Assembly (NCBI GenBank): GCA_013398955.1 | Contig: VWPU01011840.1 | Coordinates: forward strand, 186,001 to 250,000 | From: Callaeas wilsoni | Taxonomy: Eukaryota; Chordata; Aves; Passeriformes; Callaeidae | Reading direction: 5' to 3' | Length of the DNA: 64,000 nucleotides | Shown: positions 10,437 through 24,265 of the stretch, piece by piece | Position numbering within the stretch: the first letter of the stretch is position 1 | How the letters are laid out: each line of letters opens with the position of its first letter | The notes under the pieces: model-generated | The model's database searches: none | The model's input: the letters and a program-made list of their open reading frames with translations, nothing else | Told to the model about the DNA's origin: nothing | Program-made: the position numbers and the translations under genes

Positions 10437-13400
10437 AGTTGACAGAATTACAGACCTTTATAAGGATTTTCATCAATTCTTCCCCTATTATGTAGCAAAT
10501 TAATAATTTTTCCTTTAATTTATAGGTAGGAAAACAGTGACCTATAGTGATAAAATACCAGCCAGCCTGCAGCAAAGTCAGGAATAGCATCCACCTGAGT
10601 CCAAGGGCAGTGCCTTGTCCATCTGGTCAAACTGGTGTGAACACCAGCCAGAGCAATGGAGGATGGTGCTTGCCAACCATAGCACAGATGATGAAAAAAG
10701 CCTCAGCCTAACAAGAGGTGAAGCTCAGTCTCAGAGCTAATCTGTTTTCAAAGAGGATCTGGTGTTCCCTATGTGTTCAAAGAATGCCTGTGCTGATATT
10801 TATGCACTGCAAAGCCACAAGAGCACAAGTGAAAATAGTTTGGTTTTCATTTTAAGGTCCTGTCATTTATATGTCCTATTCCATTCCTGTGGGATCTACC
10901 AAATTAAGACAACACAACCACAAAGTAAATAAATAGAACAGAAATATGTGTTAATCACAGTAAGCTAAACGTATCGATAAAGCAAAACTTGAAATACCCT
11001 AAGGTTGGAATTTTATGAAATTTTGTTCAGGTAAATCACTTCCTAAGATGAAGCAGTAGCTAATCATAAACAGGTAGAAGTCTGTGAGAGGTGGCAACAC
11101 CATGTAGCAGAAAAAAATGTAAATTATTAGAAATTCCATTAAGTTATTCGCTTCAATGCTTCTCAAGAAAATAATGTGACACTTATGATCCATCCATTGT
11201 GAAGTTCTTTGTGCTTGGTTTATGTCTTTTCATTGCTGACTTCACGAAAAAGCAGTGTTACTAACCGGCATGTCAGCCCCTACATTTGGTACATGACACA
11301 TAGCTGGACTATTTGTTCTGAATGTTCTTTGTAAATTTAGCCTGTTTTCATAGAAAACCATTTCTCAATTGACACTGGCTTTCTCTGAAGACATCTTCCT
11401 GGTTTCTGAAATGTTTCAACTATAATTGAGACCCCCAAACCCAGTCTTCCCACCAGCCCCCTACCAAAAACAGATTTTTGATAAGAACTTCTGGACAAAT
11501 GAGCCACAATTCCTGGCTGATAATTCCACAGTATAATCACTGAAAAAAATATGTGCATGCATCCAGCTGCCTGATCCTAGCAGCTTGCTCTCATCTGATA
11601 TGGAAATTGTGCTTATACTACAAGAGGCAGCAGATGGCAGCATGGCCAGGCATACCTGGTGCAGTTTAGATTTCACTAGTTTGGGTAACCTGGAATCCAA
11701 GTCCAAAAAAATTGTGCTGTTGTGAGATTTATGGGGTCCTCTTAAGGAAAGGATCTGAACTGTTGCATCTTTATTTCTGTTGGTGCTGGATTGGTTTGAT
11801 CAGTAGTGGTTGATCAGAAAGTCCTCTGTGCTATATATCTGACCACAAAGTGTTCAGAGTTCCTTTACAAATACTATGGTAAGAAGAAGAGGTAACTCCA
11901 GTTCATGGGAGGCCAAGTTCAGGCCTGTTTCTGAGTTTAAGTGGTCAGGGTAATGTCTGATTGTGTGGCTTGCAGTCAAGTACCTGATTTCTGCAGAGAA
12001 GAAGGAAAAAATTCTTGTTTAAGCTGATATGTCCTTTTTAAATCACTGTAGCAATTGAAATCTTTCACCAAGCAGAAAACAGGCAACAAATTGTCCCATT
12101 CCGTTTCCTGGTCTTTATGGTAAAGTGAGTTGCCTGATCTTTAGCAGAGATGTTGCTGGAGTATATCACCGTGTGGAAAGGTGAAATGTGTCTAGCACAA
12201 GGCAGGGTAATCCATTCCAGACTCATGTGTAAAGCAGGGGAAACAGGTGCAAACAATTGAGCTCGCTGTCAGTAAGCCACGGTGATCGCTTTTGATATCT
12301 TAATCGTTAGTTGATCCATGTGCAACATTGGCAACATCACTGTCATAGCTGTCTGCCTTCTGCACATCTGTAAACCTTTTCTGGGTGCTTCTTGATGTGT
12401 GTGTGAGTCCATGAAGTCCTGACATCATGAGAAACTAAATTGGGCATGATTGCTGTCATTTCCGTTTTCCTGCTAGAAAACCAGCGAGTTGACAAATGTC
12501 AATAACTGCTAATAGCTCACTACTGTTTGTCAGATGCCACACAGGACAGGTGTGAAGAGAAAGCAGTGTGTTTCTCTGAGCTCCACTCAGCAACCAAGTC
12601 ATTTGTGAGACTGCTATCTAATTGCTTTTGCAGATAAAGAAGTTGCTGTTTCTTCATTGCATGACCCCCTGGTAAACATTCAGTGTTAGACATGTTCCCA
12701 CTGTATCTACTGACCTCCAGCAAGCCTTGCTGCAGATTTCCTTAGAGGTAATAACAATCGTTTGAAAATAAGTTTAGCCCATAGAACAGCTTTATGTGTA
12801 ATGCTATCAGCCATCAAATTAGCCACTTCCTCTCTATTTTCCTGCAGAAAACATTAACACAATTATATACACCTAATTCATGATCTTCCCACAAAACATG
12901 ACACTGAAACTAATGGCACAGGCTGCTGTGGTGAGTGTTTCTGTTTCTACCTCCATGAGGTTATGCAAGCTTGAGGACAGGAGGTTTTTACAGAGTTCAG
13001 TAAGATCTCTGTATTCTGCCTATTTTAAATTTCAATTTAATTTTGAAACAATAAAATGGGGTTTGTATCTTTACAAGGGGGTTTTTAATCTCTTGTTCGT
13101 CTTCACAGAAAGTTTTCAAGTGAAAATTTTGTTGTCTCAGGAGAAAGTCTTGTTCATGCAAAAATACAGGCAATGCTCTATATGTTCCATTAATTTCATC
13201 AATAATTGTTCTGAATCTCTATTTTTCATTATGAATGTTTTGCCTGGCTATGAGATACAGTTCAGTCACCATTCAGTCAATTAGTTCTTAAACGGTTTTG
13301 AAGCATTTCTTGAGAATAATACCATTTCAGGTCTGAGATGCCATCTTTTATTTCATTCTATTATATGACTGCAATGTGTTTAGCCAAGCTTCTCCTACAT

Positions 13401-16189
13401 TCACTGCATATTTCTTCTGATACACTTATTAACTTCCCCAAGAAACCAGACGAAAGAAGTTACTTGAAGCATTTGATTTTCCCCACTGTTTGATCCTCTG
13501 TGACTCACTGATTTATCTGAGGTAGGTAATCCCAGGCACCTATCTTCTAAACAACACCACAGTGAAGGCTTCCATGAAGATTTTGTATTTTCACAGAATT
13601 TCTAGAGAGTTTCTGTATCCTGGACAGTGTAACGAAGTTATGGGAATATGGCTTGTACATTAGATCAGGCTCAAAAAAATTTCCATCTCTATCTATTCAC
13701 CAACAAAACAAGCAGATGGGCAAATAAAATCTACAATGGTTTTCCCCTGTCATCAAATGCAATCAGAAAATACAGAGAAATGGTCCAGTCCAATTCCTCG
13801 TTATAACTGGCAAAATCAAAAAAGGATTCATTTCACATTGCCAGGCCTTTGCTCATCTCAATACCCACTGCATTCTCATTTCAAAGGTGTCATGCAAGTT
13901 GGTTCTGTTTATGATTACATAGGATATTTAATTTCAGTTGTTTCAGGACCAATGTACACTGATGATAAGGAACACATGTGCTTCACTTAGGAACTAATAA
14001 CAGAACAAACTTAATTCTAATAATGTGGGAGGTGAGAAAGAGCCTATGTGTGTTGGTGCCTCACCTTCTTTGTCCATGTAATACCATAGCAAAGAATGGC
14101 CAAAATTCCTACAGCCACGCATACCCTATCTATTGCATTCTCCACAGTGTTACATCAGTTTTGGGGAGGAGCAGCCAGACTATATGGAAGAATATCCAAC
14201 ATTGTACTGGTGTTCTTCTCGTAGAGTTTGAAATCAGAGCTGAATATGACTACAAGCCATTATTTAGTCTGCCCTCTTTCTCCTGCTCTAAGGAGGATCA
14301 CCTAAACAAGGCTTGAGCCATGTTTTCTAGATTGTCCTAAAACCCTCCCATAAGGAAGATGTTTCCTATTTCTTTTCCTGACAGAGACTGATTAGAATGA
14401 GGTTTACCTCATGGCAGCACTCAGATACAAATAGAGGGTTAATTATACCCCCTCATTAGACTATATCTCTTCCCAACTTATAAAACAAGATGAGATACCT
14501 TTGAGTAGTAGAATTGATAACCCTCAGAATTTTAGGTTGCAAGAGGTGGGTATTTAACTTTCCACATATGTTATAAGACATTTATTGTGGATGCTGAAAT
14601 GCTGTTAGCAGGGAAATTTTCTCTTCTCGCATTCATTCTGTGAGAACTTTTCCTTTGCTGTGTAAGCTATGTAAACAATAAATAGAGTTTTGTAAATAAC
14701 ATTCATATCTGGTATCTTCTAACCTTGTGTACATTATATTAGGAAAAAACATTTCTAAGTGGGTGTCTAAGACTCTGACCAATCACTCTAAGAGAAGTGT
14801 GAACACTGTTCAATTGCTTTATGGAAATAAAATATATAAATAGTATTGTAAATTTAATAAATAATTCATTCCTCACTCTGAACTCCTGCCTCGCTGCATC
14901 TCTGAACCCCTGCTTAGAAACCCACAACTTATTTTTATACATATGTATATGTAGACATTATATATATTCATTTAATTTATGTATGTTTACATAAATCAAA
15001 TTAATTTACATGTGATTAGAAGTAGCATCCAATGCCTTTCTAAAGTCACTCTCCATGTAAATATCCACAGTTAGTGCTTCTACATCCTCCATCTTATCGT
15101 AAATAGGTAACTTATGAGGACTGAGGATGTATGTAATGTTTATGATTGATAAGAGACTAGCTCCTTTCATGTGCCAAAAACAAGTCATATCTCTGGGTTA
15201 AGGAATTGCAGCACCTTCTTTCATCCAGCTTTCAATATCAACCAAACGTGGGAGTGTTATAGGAGAGCGCAGCTGCACCCTCATTAAAATCCACAATGAT
15301 CAGGATCTCAATAATGAATTAAATTTTTCTACTTTCCTTCAAAAATATGCTCTTCCATTTCTAGTTTTTTCCTACTTCTATTCAGGAATTTTTCAGAGTT
15401 CCTCTGTCTTGACTAGGAATCTGCAAAGTGACCTCTGTGGTCCCAGGAAGCTCACAGCTTATGGCTTGAATGAAAAGCATTAACTCTGGGTTTGTTTGAC
15501 AAGTCTTCAAAGGCACAAAGCTTGACGCACTCTCTCTTTTTGCAAGTTATATGTTTTTATGTACTGCTATTTTTTCCCATTGGAAAGATTTAACTCCTAC
15601 TGGTAACCCTTCGGAGCACCTGGCTCAGGAGAGTAAAAGAAGGGAAAGCTTGATTTATAGAGGATGCCAGTGATTTTCATCTTGCTGTGAAACTTGGCTT
15701 TGTCCATCTGATGCCTTTTAAAGCACAACCATGTGTGAAAAATAACGAATCTTTATAACTTCCTTTACCTTTTAAAACAAAAAGGTAATGTATTTCTTTC
15801 AAAAGCTGATTGCTTTTCTTAGTCTTATATTTCCTTTCAAAATATATTGCTTTATACAATATGGATCATTTAAGATGGACGGTGATAGATAATCCAGTAG
15901 TACATCCTTCGTGGTTCTATAATATCATCATTAAATACTAAAGCTTCGGAGAAACATATCTGGACAGCATGACTGACCTTTGAAAGAAAAGCCTTGTAAG
16001 ACCAGAAAGAACTTACGCAATTATATGCAAAATTATGACCATGCAGTCAAGCCCAGCTGTTCGCAGTGACATAATGCCACGTGTGTATTCCACCTATCCA
16101 GTCACATCCATCCTCTCCGAACCATGCTGCAGTTTGCACCTAATCACATCTGCACTTCAGATCACCCACAGCCCCCAGTCTGCATCTGC

Positions 16190-16580
16190 CAGTAGCCCAC
16201 TGGCTCCCAACAGTGTGGAAACGACTCAGGAGAAGCCCCAAGGCAGCAGAGCTGAGGGAGCCCCAGCCTGCTGCTGAAAACGGGGTTTCTCCCAGGCATG
16301 TGGCCAGGGCAGTGTCCCTGGAGCCTGTGCTCTCTGCCAGCCCAGGGGCTGCTGGGGCAGGGCAGGAGAGAATTTGCATTCTACAGACAGGCAGGTGCAA
16401 AGTTATGTTTGCTCATATTTTTGCTGAAAATGTGTGGCAGAGCGTATAAAGAGACTGCCAGCACAATGTGTGTGACCATAAAGAGCCTGGTCTAGAGGGA
16501 CCCAGCACGGGCTGCACTGCATTGCCCTGCTCTGCTGCTGTGGAGGGGCTGGGAGCATTGCAGGCTTGAGGATCCACAGT
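16190..16580. other. GC-rich stretch of unknown role
   Basis: This stretch is clearly richer in G and C than its surroundings (CCCCAAGGCAGCAGAG, CCCAGGGGCTGCTGGGGCAG). The overlapping open frames on both strands follow from that composition. CpG is not enriched, so it is not a typical promoter island. It could be an enhancer, an old exon or chance; I recognise no product. Confidence 0.3.
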
Positions 16581-17779
16581 CAGATCTACAAATCCGACAA
16601 ATAAGTTTTTGGTTTGGCAGCCACCTTTATCAGATAAACCGAATAATTGAAACTTACAGAGTAACATTTTTTTGGCACATTCAGCTACATGCATCAGTAA
16701 TCAGACATAACATCTATATTAGAAGTTGGGATGGAAATACATAAATGATAGATCAGATGTCTTCAACAAAGATTAAAATTCTTAGTCTGAAAAAGAGGCA
16801 ATCAAGAAAGTAAAATGGCAATCTGCAAAATCTTGTGTGATATGACGTTGAATGGAAAGCAAATGTTTGCTGTTACACACTATAATAAAATTCTGTGGCA
16901 TCAATTAAAAATATCTGGAATTATACTCAAAATTAATAAAACAAGCTTAGCCCTATCCCTAGTAAATCCCTAGAACATAATGGATGCTGAGAGCTTACAT
17001 GGGTTAAAGTACTGACTGTACAACTCAGGGGAAAAAGCTCCGTTGAGGGGTATCAGAAAACCAGACAGTTTGTCTAAGTGAATAAGATCCTGAGCCGCTA
17101 ACAGGCACAGAATTATCTATTTGCCCTATTTTCTTACATCTCTGTAAGCGTCTGCCATCAGATGCTGCTGAAAACAGAACAGTGGACTAAATTAGGCTCT
17201 GATATCCTTGATATCTATATATTGAAATGTATTCTTAATTGCACTGCAGGGAAAATGGGAGGGGGACCAAGTAGTTTAGCAGTTAGGTGGCATTTCCACC
17301 ATCCTACAGTAACATCTGGCATGTATTCAGAACAACAAAAGATTTTTCAACATAACCAAATGTGGAGAAAGTAATTTCCAATTCTCTTTCCCTCAAATCC
17401 AATCCTTTGGCTAACTTCTTGATCACAGCCTCAGCACTTGGCCTATTTATATAAAGAACTTCCTCTTACTTTATCAGCTTGCTCAACCAGGATCAGCACA
17501 ATTCTCCAGAAACTCCCGTGTAGACAGAAAATGCCAAATACTTCAAAATTAAGGAAGCTGCACTGTTGAACAAGTAGAAAGAGTACTCTTGAAATTTATC
17601 TGCAGGCCAGGTACCACAGCCAGCTAGGCTTCTGCAAGCACATGAGGATTAAGAAATGATCCAAAACTTGCAAAAAGTTGTCCTTGACTGCTATAGCCAG
17701 ACTAGCCTTTACATCTGCAACTCACATCAAGAGGACTCTGGAAAGAATTAATTGTTCTGGAAGAAGACGGATAAATCAT

Positions 17780-18170
17780 GTTTTAAATTATTTTTGTGGG
17801 AAGGGAGCCCTTTACTCTATTAACAAATGGCTTGCAAACTGACCCTGTATTCTATTTATGTATTAACTGAATAGTTTAATGCATTTCAGCTCTGTGTGAG
17901 TTGTTCCAAAACAGTCTGTCAATGGTTACATGAGTCATAGGTCATTGTCTCTGAGAGCCGATTGGATGACTGTAGATTTTAATAAGAAGACAAAATGTGA
18001 AAAATAGCACCCAGAGAATAAAGCACTTAAAAAGGTCTGTGCCAAAAGATTAATCAATTATGGTGAACTGCTTTAGTTTTGAGAGTTACAGCCTTTTATG
18101 CCATCTGAGCACTCAAAACACATGGGTGACATGACCTGCAAATAACAGTTAACTGGATTCACCGCTTCAG
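17780..18170. promoter_or_regulatory. Candidate conserved non-coding element
   Basis: Complex, repeat-free sequence with many factor-like motifs (TTTATGTATTAACTGAATAG, GATTAATCAATTATGG, GTCATAGGTCA nuclear-receptor-like half sites). It has the look of slowly evolving regulatory DNA; unconfirmed. Confidence 0.2.
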
Positions 18171-19944
18171 CTTGGGCTGTTTCATACTCTACAGCCACAT
18201 CCATTTTATGTGATTTGGGTCAACACATAAAGCATGTTTCTTACAAAACAAATTTTTCATTTGCTCTAAACTGTTAATGGCAGACAGTAAATGCGTGGCC
18301 TTGACCGCAGTTTGTCCAAGCTGTTTCTTCTTGCTTCTCATTCAATGAAGAGCAGCTGCACAAGCAGACTAAGGTTAACACAGAAGTCCTGTTGCAGAAC
18401 CGCACTCCTGCATCTGCTGCCATGCCTCGGATTTCCCTCTGACGAGCCCCAGAGGTACTCACGCACCACACAACAGGTGACTCGGCTTAGGAATATCCGT
18501 CCCAGGGCCTGCTTTATGAAATCAGTGCAAACCAAACTACTCCTTTTCATCCCAGCAGGGACAAAATAGCTCTTGAGGAACCTCATCTCCTTTGCATTAC
18601 TACATTAAGCTTGTTGTTACCATACCTTCCCCATCCTTGCCAGCTTTGGTTCTTCCTGCCCTTGATACAGGATACAGTTTTACAATTTTAAGAGACTGTT
18701 GGTTGGAGCAGTTGTGATGTCAGTGCAGGCAGTGAATTCCCTAGCCCATCTGCAAGCCCTGCCATGGGCTGCCCTCAGGAACACGGCCTCCTCAAACACA
18801 CACACTTGCCACAGTTTGCCCCCAGGATTTCCATGAGCCATGTGCCCACCTTGGATGTTTGCAGTCCATGGTACTCAAGCCATTCTTCCTGTCAGCCCCT
18901 TAACTGCTTTCTGTCCTTGTGCCAGGGCTTCAGCTTGCAGGTGGTTGTTATGAGCCTTTCCTCTTGTACACAATGAGGACACTTTTTCAACAGGTCTTTT
19001 TCACCCTGCAGAAGGCTGCAGTCACTCAACAGTTATTCAGGTTGACATATATAATGGGGACATCTATGTTAGACATAGACATCTATCTAATCACCGAAGT
19101 CATATGAGATGAAACCTCTCTGAGTCTCTAAACTCTTGAGTAAAACTGTGTTTCCTGAAGGCCAAAGCAAGCACAGAGGATATACAGCCTCAGGGCCCAG
19201 GGCTTTGTTCAGCATGACCAAAGCAATCCTTCATAAATCATTATCTTAAAAGCAGCAGCAATGGGTTTTAAATCCTCGTTCAAATGCTAAACATTCAGTT
19301 CCTAGGCTTAAACATTTGGTTCTTTGGCTTCTAAGCCATTAAAAAGCCTTTCTATTAACGTTTCCTTCACAATTTTTGAGGACCTATAAATTTGTTGGGG
19401 TTTAGATTAAATTTAAAGTAACTGGATTCTCATGAAACTCTCCCTGGGACTTTTAAGGAAAACACCAAACATCGCAACAGCAATCAGTCTTGAGAAGCAG
19501 TTGCTCTGCCTTTCAGAGGCATTTAACTCTCACATAAATCACGGCATTTGAACTGATTCCTTGACTCACTATTAGTGATTCCAGAACAAAAACCAGAAAT
19601 GTAGTTGAAATTTAGGCCAAATCCACCACAGACTGAAGGAAATGGTTGTGAGATCACTTGCACCACAGTGAGGATCCCTGGGGCAGGCAGTGGGAAGGAT
19701 GCTTGTAAGTGCAGTTAGAAACCGCGTCAGTTATACTGACTGTCAAACTTGTCACTTTATTTATAACCATTTATAACCTAGACTAAATAGACTTTTTATC
19801 TTTTAAGTTCATTTTTAGTACCTGCGTTGTCAGGAGTTGAATTTGAGACACAGGGAAAGAAAATTGCGACACTTTCTGAAATAAGACTATTTTTGCAAAA
19901 AAGCACAGTAAACATTGACTGTTCAGACCATTCATCCTCCACTA

Positions 19945-20460
19945 AATCATAGAATCATGGAATGATTTGAGTTGGAAGGTACCTTAAAGATCATCTAGTT
20001 CCAAACCCCCTGCCATGGACAGTGACACCTTTCACTAGATCAGGCTGCCCAGAGTCCATACCTCCTGGCCTTGAAGGGATGTGGGGTCAATTAACTTCTC
20101 TGGACAACTTGTTTGAGTGCTGCACCACCATCCCAGTAAATACTTTTTTCCTAATGTCTAATATAAACCTACTCTCTTCTAGTCTGGATCCATTCCCCCT
20201 TGTCCTGTCACTACACGCTCTTGTAAAATGTCCCTGCCCATATTTCTTGCAGACTCCCTTTACGTACTCTAGTAGGCCACTCTAGGCCACAATTAGGTCA
20301 CACCTAAGCTATCTTTTCCAGGTTGAACAAATCCAATTCTCTCAGCCTTTCCCCATGGAAGAGGTGATCCATCCCTGTAATAATTTTGGTGGCCCTCCTT
20401 TGGACTCCAACAGGTCAATGTCCTTCCTGTGCTGGGAACCCCAGAACAGAACCTGCCAGA
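19945..20460 (-). mobile_element. CR1 LINE, minus orientation
   Basis: On the plus strand it opens with the reverse complement of the CR1 tail (AATCATAGAATCATGGAATG), followed by GTTGGAAGGTACCTTAAAGATCATCTAG. CR1 3'UTR and ORF2 C-terminal sequence follow (TGCCCAGAG, CCCCTTGTCCTGTCACTAC, CAGGTTGAACAAATCCAATTC). It is 5'-truncated near 20460 and decayed. Confidence 0.92.
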
Positions 20461-23400
20461 TCCTGGGTTCTTGCCTGATTCTTGCCAGTTGTACATAAAA
20501 CCCATGGGACTAACCTTGCCTTTTCACGTGAAAAAGAAAACAAACACTGAGGAGGACTCTCCTCCAATCTCTTCCCATTCCATTTCACACTGAAAGACTT
20601 CATTTTTTTTACATTATCTTGGATGTGTGTGAGACAGATAATGCTGTGTGGTGTTTTGTGTTCATTGCTCTCAGAATATTGAGTAAGTCTATGAAATACT
20701 GCACCAAAGTGATTTGAACTTTTAAAGGGCCTTTTATTTACAGCCATTAAGCCACCCAGTGTCTGAATGAAAGAGCAGACCACCTAGACCCTCAAACAGT
20801 TGATATTTAATTAGACAGCAGTTGTCCACATCCATTAGATCGAGGGACAACTTGGATCTCCATTTGCCCTGAAACCATTTGATAGCTGCAAGACCTGAAA
20901 GTAGGGGCTGACCTGACTTCCTGCTCTTCAGATCAAGAGTTACCAACAGGTCAAAAAGACAAAACTTCAGAGCAAGTTATTTGAAGGAGTGTGCAGCTGC
21001 TCCTTAGAGCAGTTTGCCTGTGGTTTTGCATTGGCACAGAAAGATAAGGAAGCTACAGCTAACACCAGTGCAGATGCAGTACTCAGGTGAGTAGGCACAG
21101 TAGGCATGCCTAAGGATAATAACAGGGAAGTTATACTACTCAGAGGATTCCTAGATCAAATATATCACAGATCAGTGCTCCTTGGGATGGATGGGACACA
21201 GACCAAAGGAGCTGAGGGTTATGCTTAAAGCTGCTTTTGAGAACCAGAATGGCTTTACGAGGACTTGTGATCACATCACTCTCTATTTCACGTTTGCTCT
21301 ATATTTAAGTAGAGAAAATGTGTGGCTAAGTTTAGCAACCTTTGTAGGAATGCTTGGAAATTTCCATGTTTTCTCCTTAAATCCATTTTCCTATTGCACC
21401 TTTGTACTCACTTTTATTTAGATTTTTGTTCTATTTTTTGTTAAGAGATCATATCCCTGGAGGTAGCTTGCATAATTGTGAAATCATAGAGACCAGAGAA
21501 ACAATCCCATAAGCACTCCACAGGGCATAACCAACATGGAAATGGAAAAAAATGTTCTCCCAAGTGTGTGCCTCCTAGATAGTCATAGTCTTTAATGTTC
21601 TGTCAGCTTCTGTCTCGTATATAAACCATAAGACACATGGTCTCTTTGCATCATTATTTTGCGGCTGCTTTTATTGCTCTATCATTGACACTAGAACTCA
21701 AAAAGCAGGCTGGAAGTAAAAACATTCATAGTTGCTGGAAATATGATGGTTGACCTGCCTTTCTCAGGTTCATAATTTTTCTTTGTAACTGGTCTTCAAC
21801 CTGTTCAAAATTTTAAAGAAGTAAAAACTTCTCTGCCATGATGCAGGGAGAGCAGGAACAACTTGAATGGTGCCAAGGAGTTGGGTAATCTTTTGTTTTC
21901 ATAGAGATTTCACCCTTTTTATAGTAGGGTCCAATCTAACACAAGCATGAAAAAGGGGAGGGGGGCACCTGCCTAAAGAGATGACTATACGTCTCCTAGG
22001 TCTCCTCCTCCCCGTCAAGACAGTCTATTTATTATGAGATTTTCCACGTACATAACAGAAACCAGCAGAATGACTCTGCTGAGACTTCTTTGTCCTAAGC
22101 CTGTTGCTGGTGAACCTGGAGGGGGCAGGGAGAAGGCTCGGGTGATGTAGGTCAAGCCAGGTGAGGAGAACAATTAGAAATAAGTCTATAGGTAAGAAGG
22201 GTCTCTGCTGAGACCTTTCCGTCCTTCTTCACCGCGGCATCTTACTGCCACACCTTGGGCTGGGGAGGGACATGAGGGCTGGTCAGTGCAGCGGGTGGCA
22301 GCCACCTCAGCAGGAGGCACATTGTGAGAATTATCCTGGTTGCTATGTAAAAATCCCTGAGTCATAAACTCCTTTCTCCCAGCAGCAAAGCACCTTTTAA
22401 AAAAAAAACTGTTTTTATAATTTTTGACAAGCTAATTTTTTAAAATATTTCTACAAAGCAAGATTTATTTCTTTTACTCCAGCTTTGGACTGGAATTGCA
22501 CTTTTAGTTCATGTTCCTCTATGCTTCTAATGGCTTTTGGCCTTGTACTCCACAGTCAAAGTTGTAATGGTGACTATAAATACTTTTACTAACAGAGAAT
22601 AATTTGGCTTCTCATGCCAGAAGCCAGAGTCTGCCCCTGAGGTACCTTTGCTAAGGTAAAACCCCTGCTCCCTTCCCACCCTGGGCTGATTGATTTCAAA
22701 ACCTTCCCAAACACAAGGAGGGGGAGTTCTTTTATACATCACATCTATTCGCCACAGCGATCTGTCTTGTGACAAAGTAAACACAAGAAGATGTCAAAAT
22801 GTCCTGCTTTCTCTGGTTAACATTATTCACAGTAGATATAGTGTTTATGTGAGGGGGTGAAGAGACTTAAAAGCAAAAGGTAAAGTATAATCAAGGAAGG
22901 TTGGAAGGTTATTTAGATATATATCAGTTTAAGGCTTTTGATATAACATCATGATGTCAGCTTGGGTTAAACCCTTAAGATTGAGACCGGGTATAAGAGA
23001 GATAGTCCATCACGGAGAATGGGGTTTCCAGAGATCTGTAAGGTTAATCTAAATTATCCTGGAGATTAGCCCTGAGACAGCGAATGGTTCCACAAACATC
23101 ACCACTGCTGTCCCAGGAAGCCATGTGATACCTTCAAACCTCAGCTAGCATTTTCTAGGAGACTAATCCTGAGCTCACTAGTGAGGAGAGGACATAATTT
23201 TATAGGTGAGGCTGTCACTCTCTCTCAGGATGAGTTATGGGGCTGGGCTGGCAGTGGAACAGGAGCATACAAGTTACAGGTCAAGCTCTTCAAAGGCTGT
23301 CAGCTCAAGCAAATCCACTCTGCAAATTTAAAGCTCTTCATCCTGAAGCGTCAGGCAATTTATTCTGTTTTAGAAGAGAAATAAGCTGTGACCCTGTTTC

Positions 23401-24204
23401 TTATATTTCTAGCTACTATCTTTGACTTATTATAGTCATCATTCAACTACTTTGTGAGAGGTATGCAGCATCAGTAACACGGAAAAGTTCCCAGAAAGCT
23501 TTTCAGTACTTACTCTGCATGTTGAAGAGAAAGATGCTAAACTACCTGCTCTTTTGACACCAGAAAGTGCAGATTGCTATCTGCAGAGATTTGCTACACA
23601 GATTTAATTCCAGCAGGCTCTCTTAAAATTAACTTTGCATGCAGCTGCTGAACACAGGTACCCAAAAAATGACAGTGTCATGACAATAAGTAACATCTGT
23701 GTATGTCATTGTCCGCAGCATGTGCCTACAGTCTACCTGATACATACAGTTTTCTTAGTACAATATAAACACTGAGTTTCCACTTTTCATCCCTAACTTA
23801 CTTTATAAATTACATAAGGAAAACCTGCATAGACTTCAGATTCCACTTGTGCAAATATTTGCTTCAGTGCAATTTTAAGTGAACACGGTGGATTACTATT
23901 GTTAGAAAGTAGATTTAAATGGAGCTGTGGACACAAATAGACTTGTAATAAATTAGGAAAACTTGGAGTATGTAGGAAGTAAAATGACATGGGCAACATG
24001 AAATCATACAATGACCATAGCTAGATTTTAATTAAACATTCAAATAATATCAGACTACCAAGTACTTTCAAAATCATGTTTCATTGATTATGAGCACTAT
24101 CATGGTAAGAAAAATAACGCAGGGTAAGAATTCAAATTAAAATAATGTGTAGTTTTGAAAGGATTATGAAAATAAGAGCCAGTGCAGATACTCTGGTTAT
24201 TTTT

Positions 24205-24265
24205 ACTTAATTGTATTTTTATGTACAATTAGTTACAATCAATTACAATTGATTATAATTTAGCT
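24205..24265. promoter_or_regulatory. Cluster of homeodomain-type cores with a short palindrome
   Basis: Within about 60 bp there are TTAATTG, CAATTAG, CAATCAATTA and AATTGATTA cores. AATCAATT at 24237-24244 and AATTGATT at 24247-24254 form a perfect 8 bp inverted repeat around AC. This could be a homeobox-factor binding cluster, or simply AT-rich sequence. Confidence 0.25.

Larger units (their letters stand above)
10437..19944. other. Intergenic, no gene seen
   Basis: No splice-supported or recognisable coding sequence. Frames of 112-134 codons at 12880-13284 and 13978-14316 show no known domain. A GC-rich stretch at 16190-16580 and a possible retroviral fragment near 12.1 kb are noted separately. 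Confidence 0.55.

Noticed and set aside
12880..13284. 134-codon plus-strand open frame
   Set aside because: Hydrophobic, AT-driven composition, no recognised family, no flanking gene structure.
20022..20783. Frames of 70-122 codons around 20-20.8 kb
   Set aside because: The first part is CR1 in minus orientation; the rest has no similarity I recognise.
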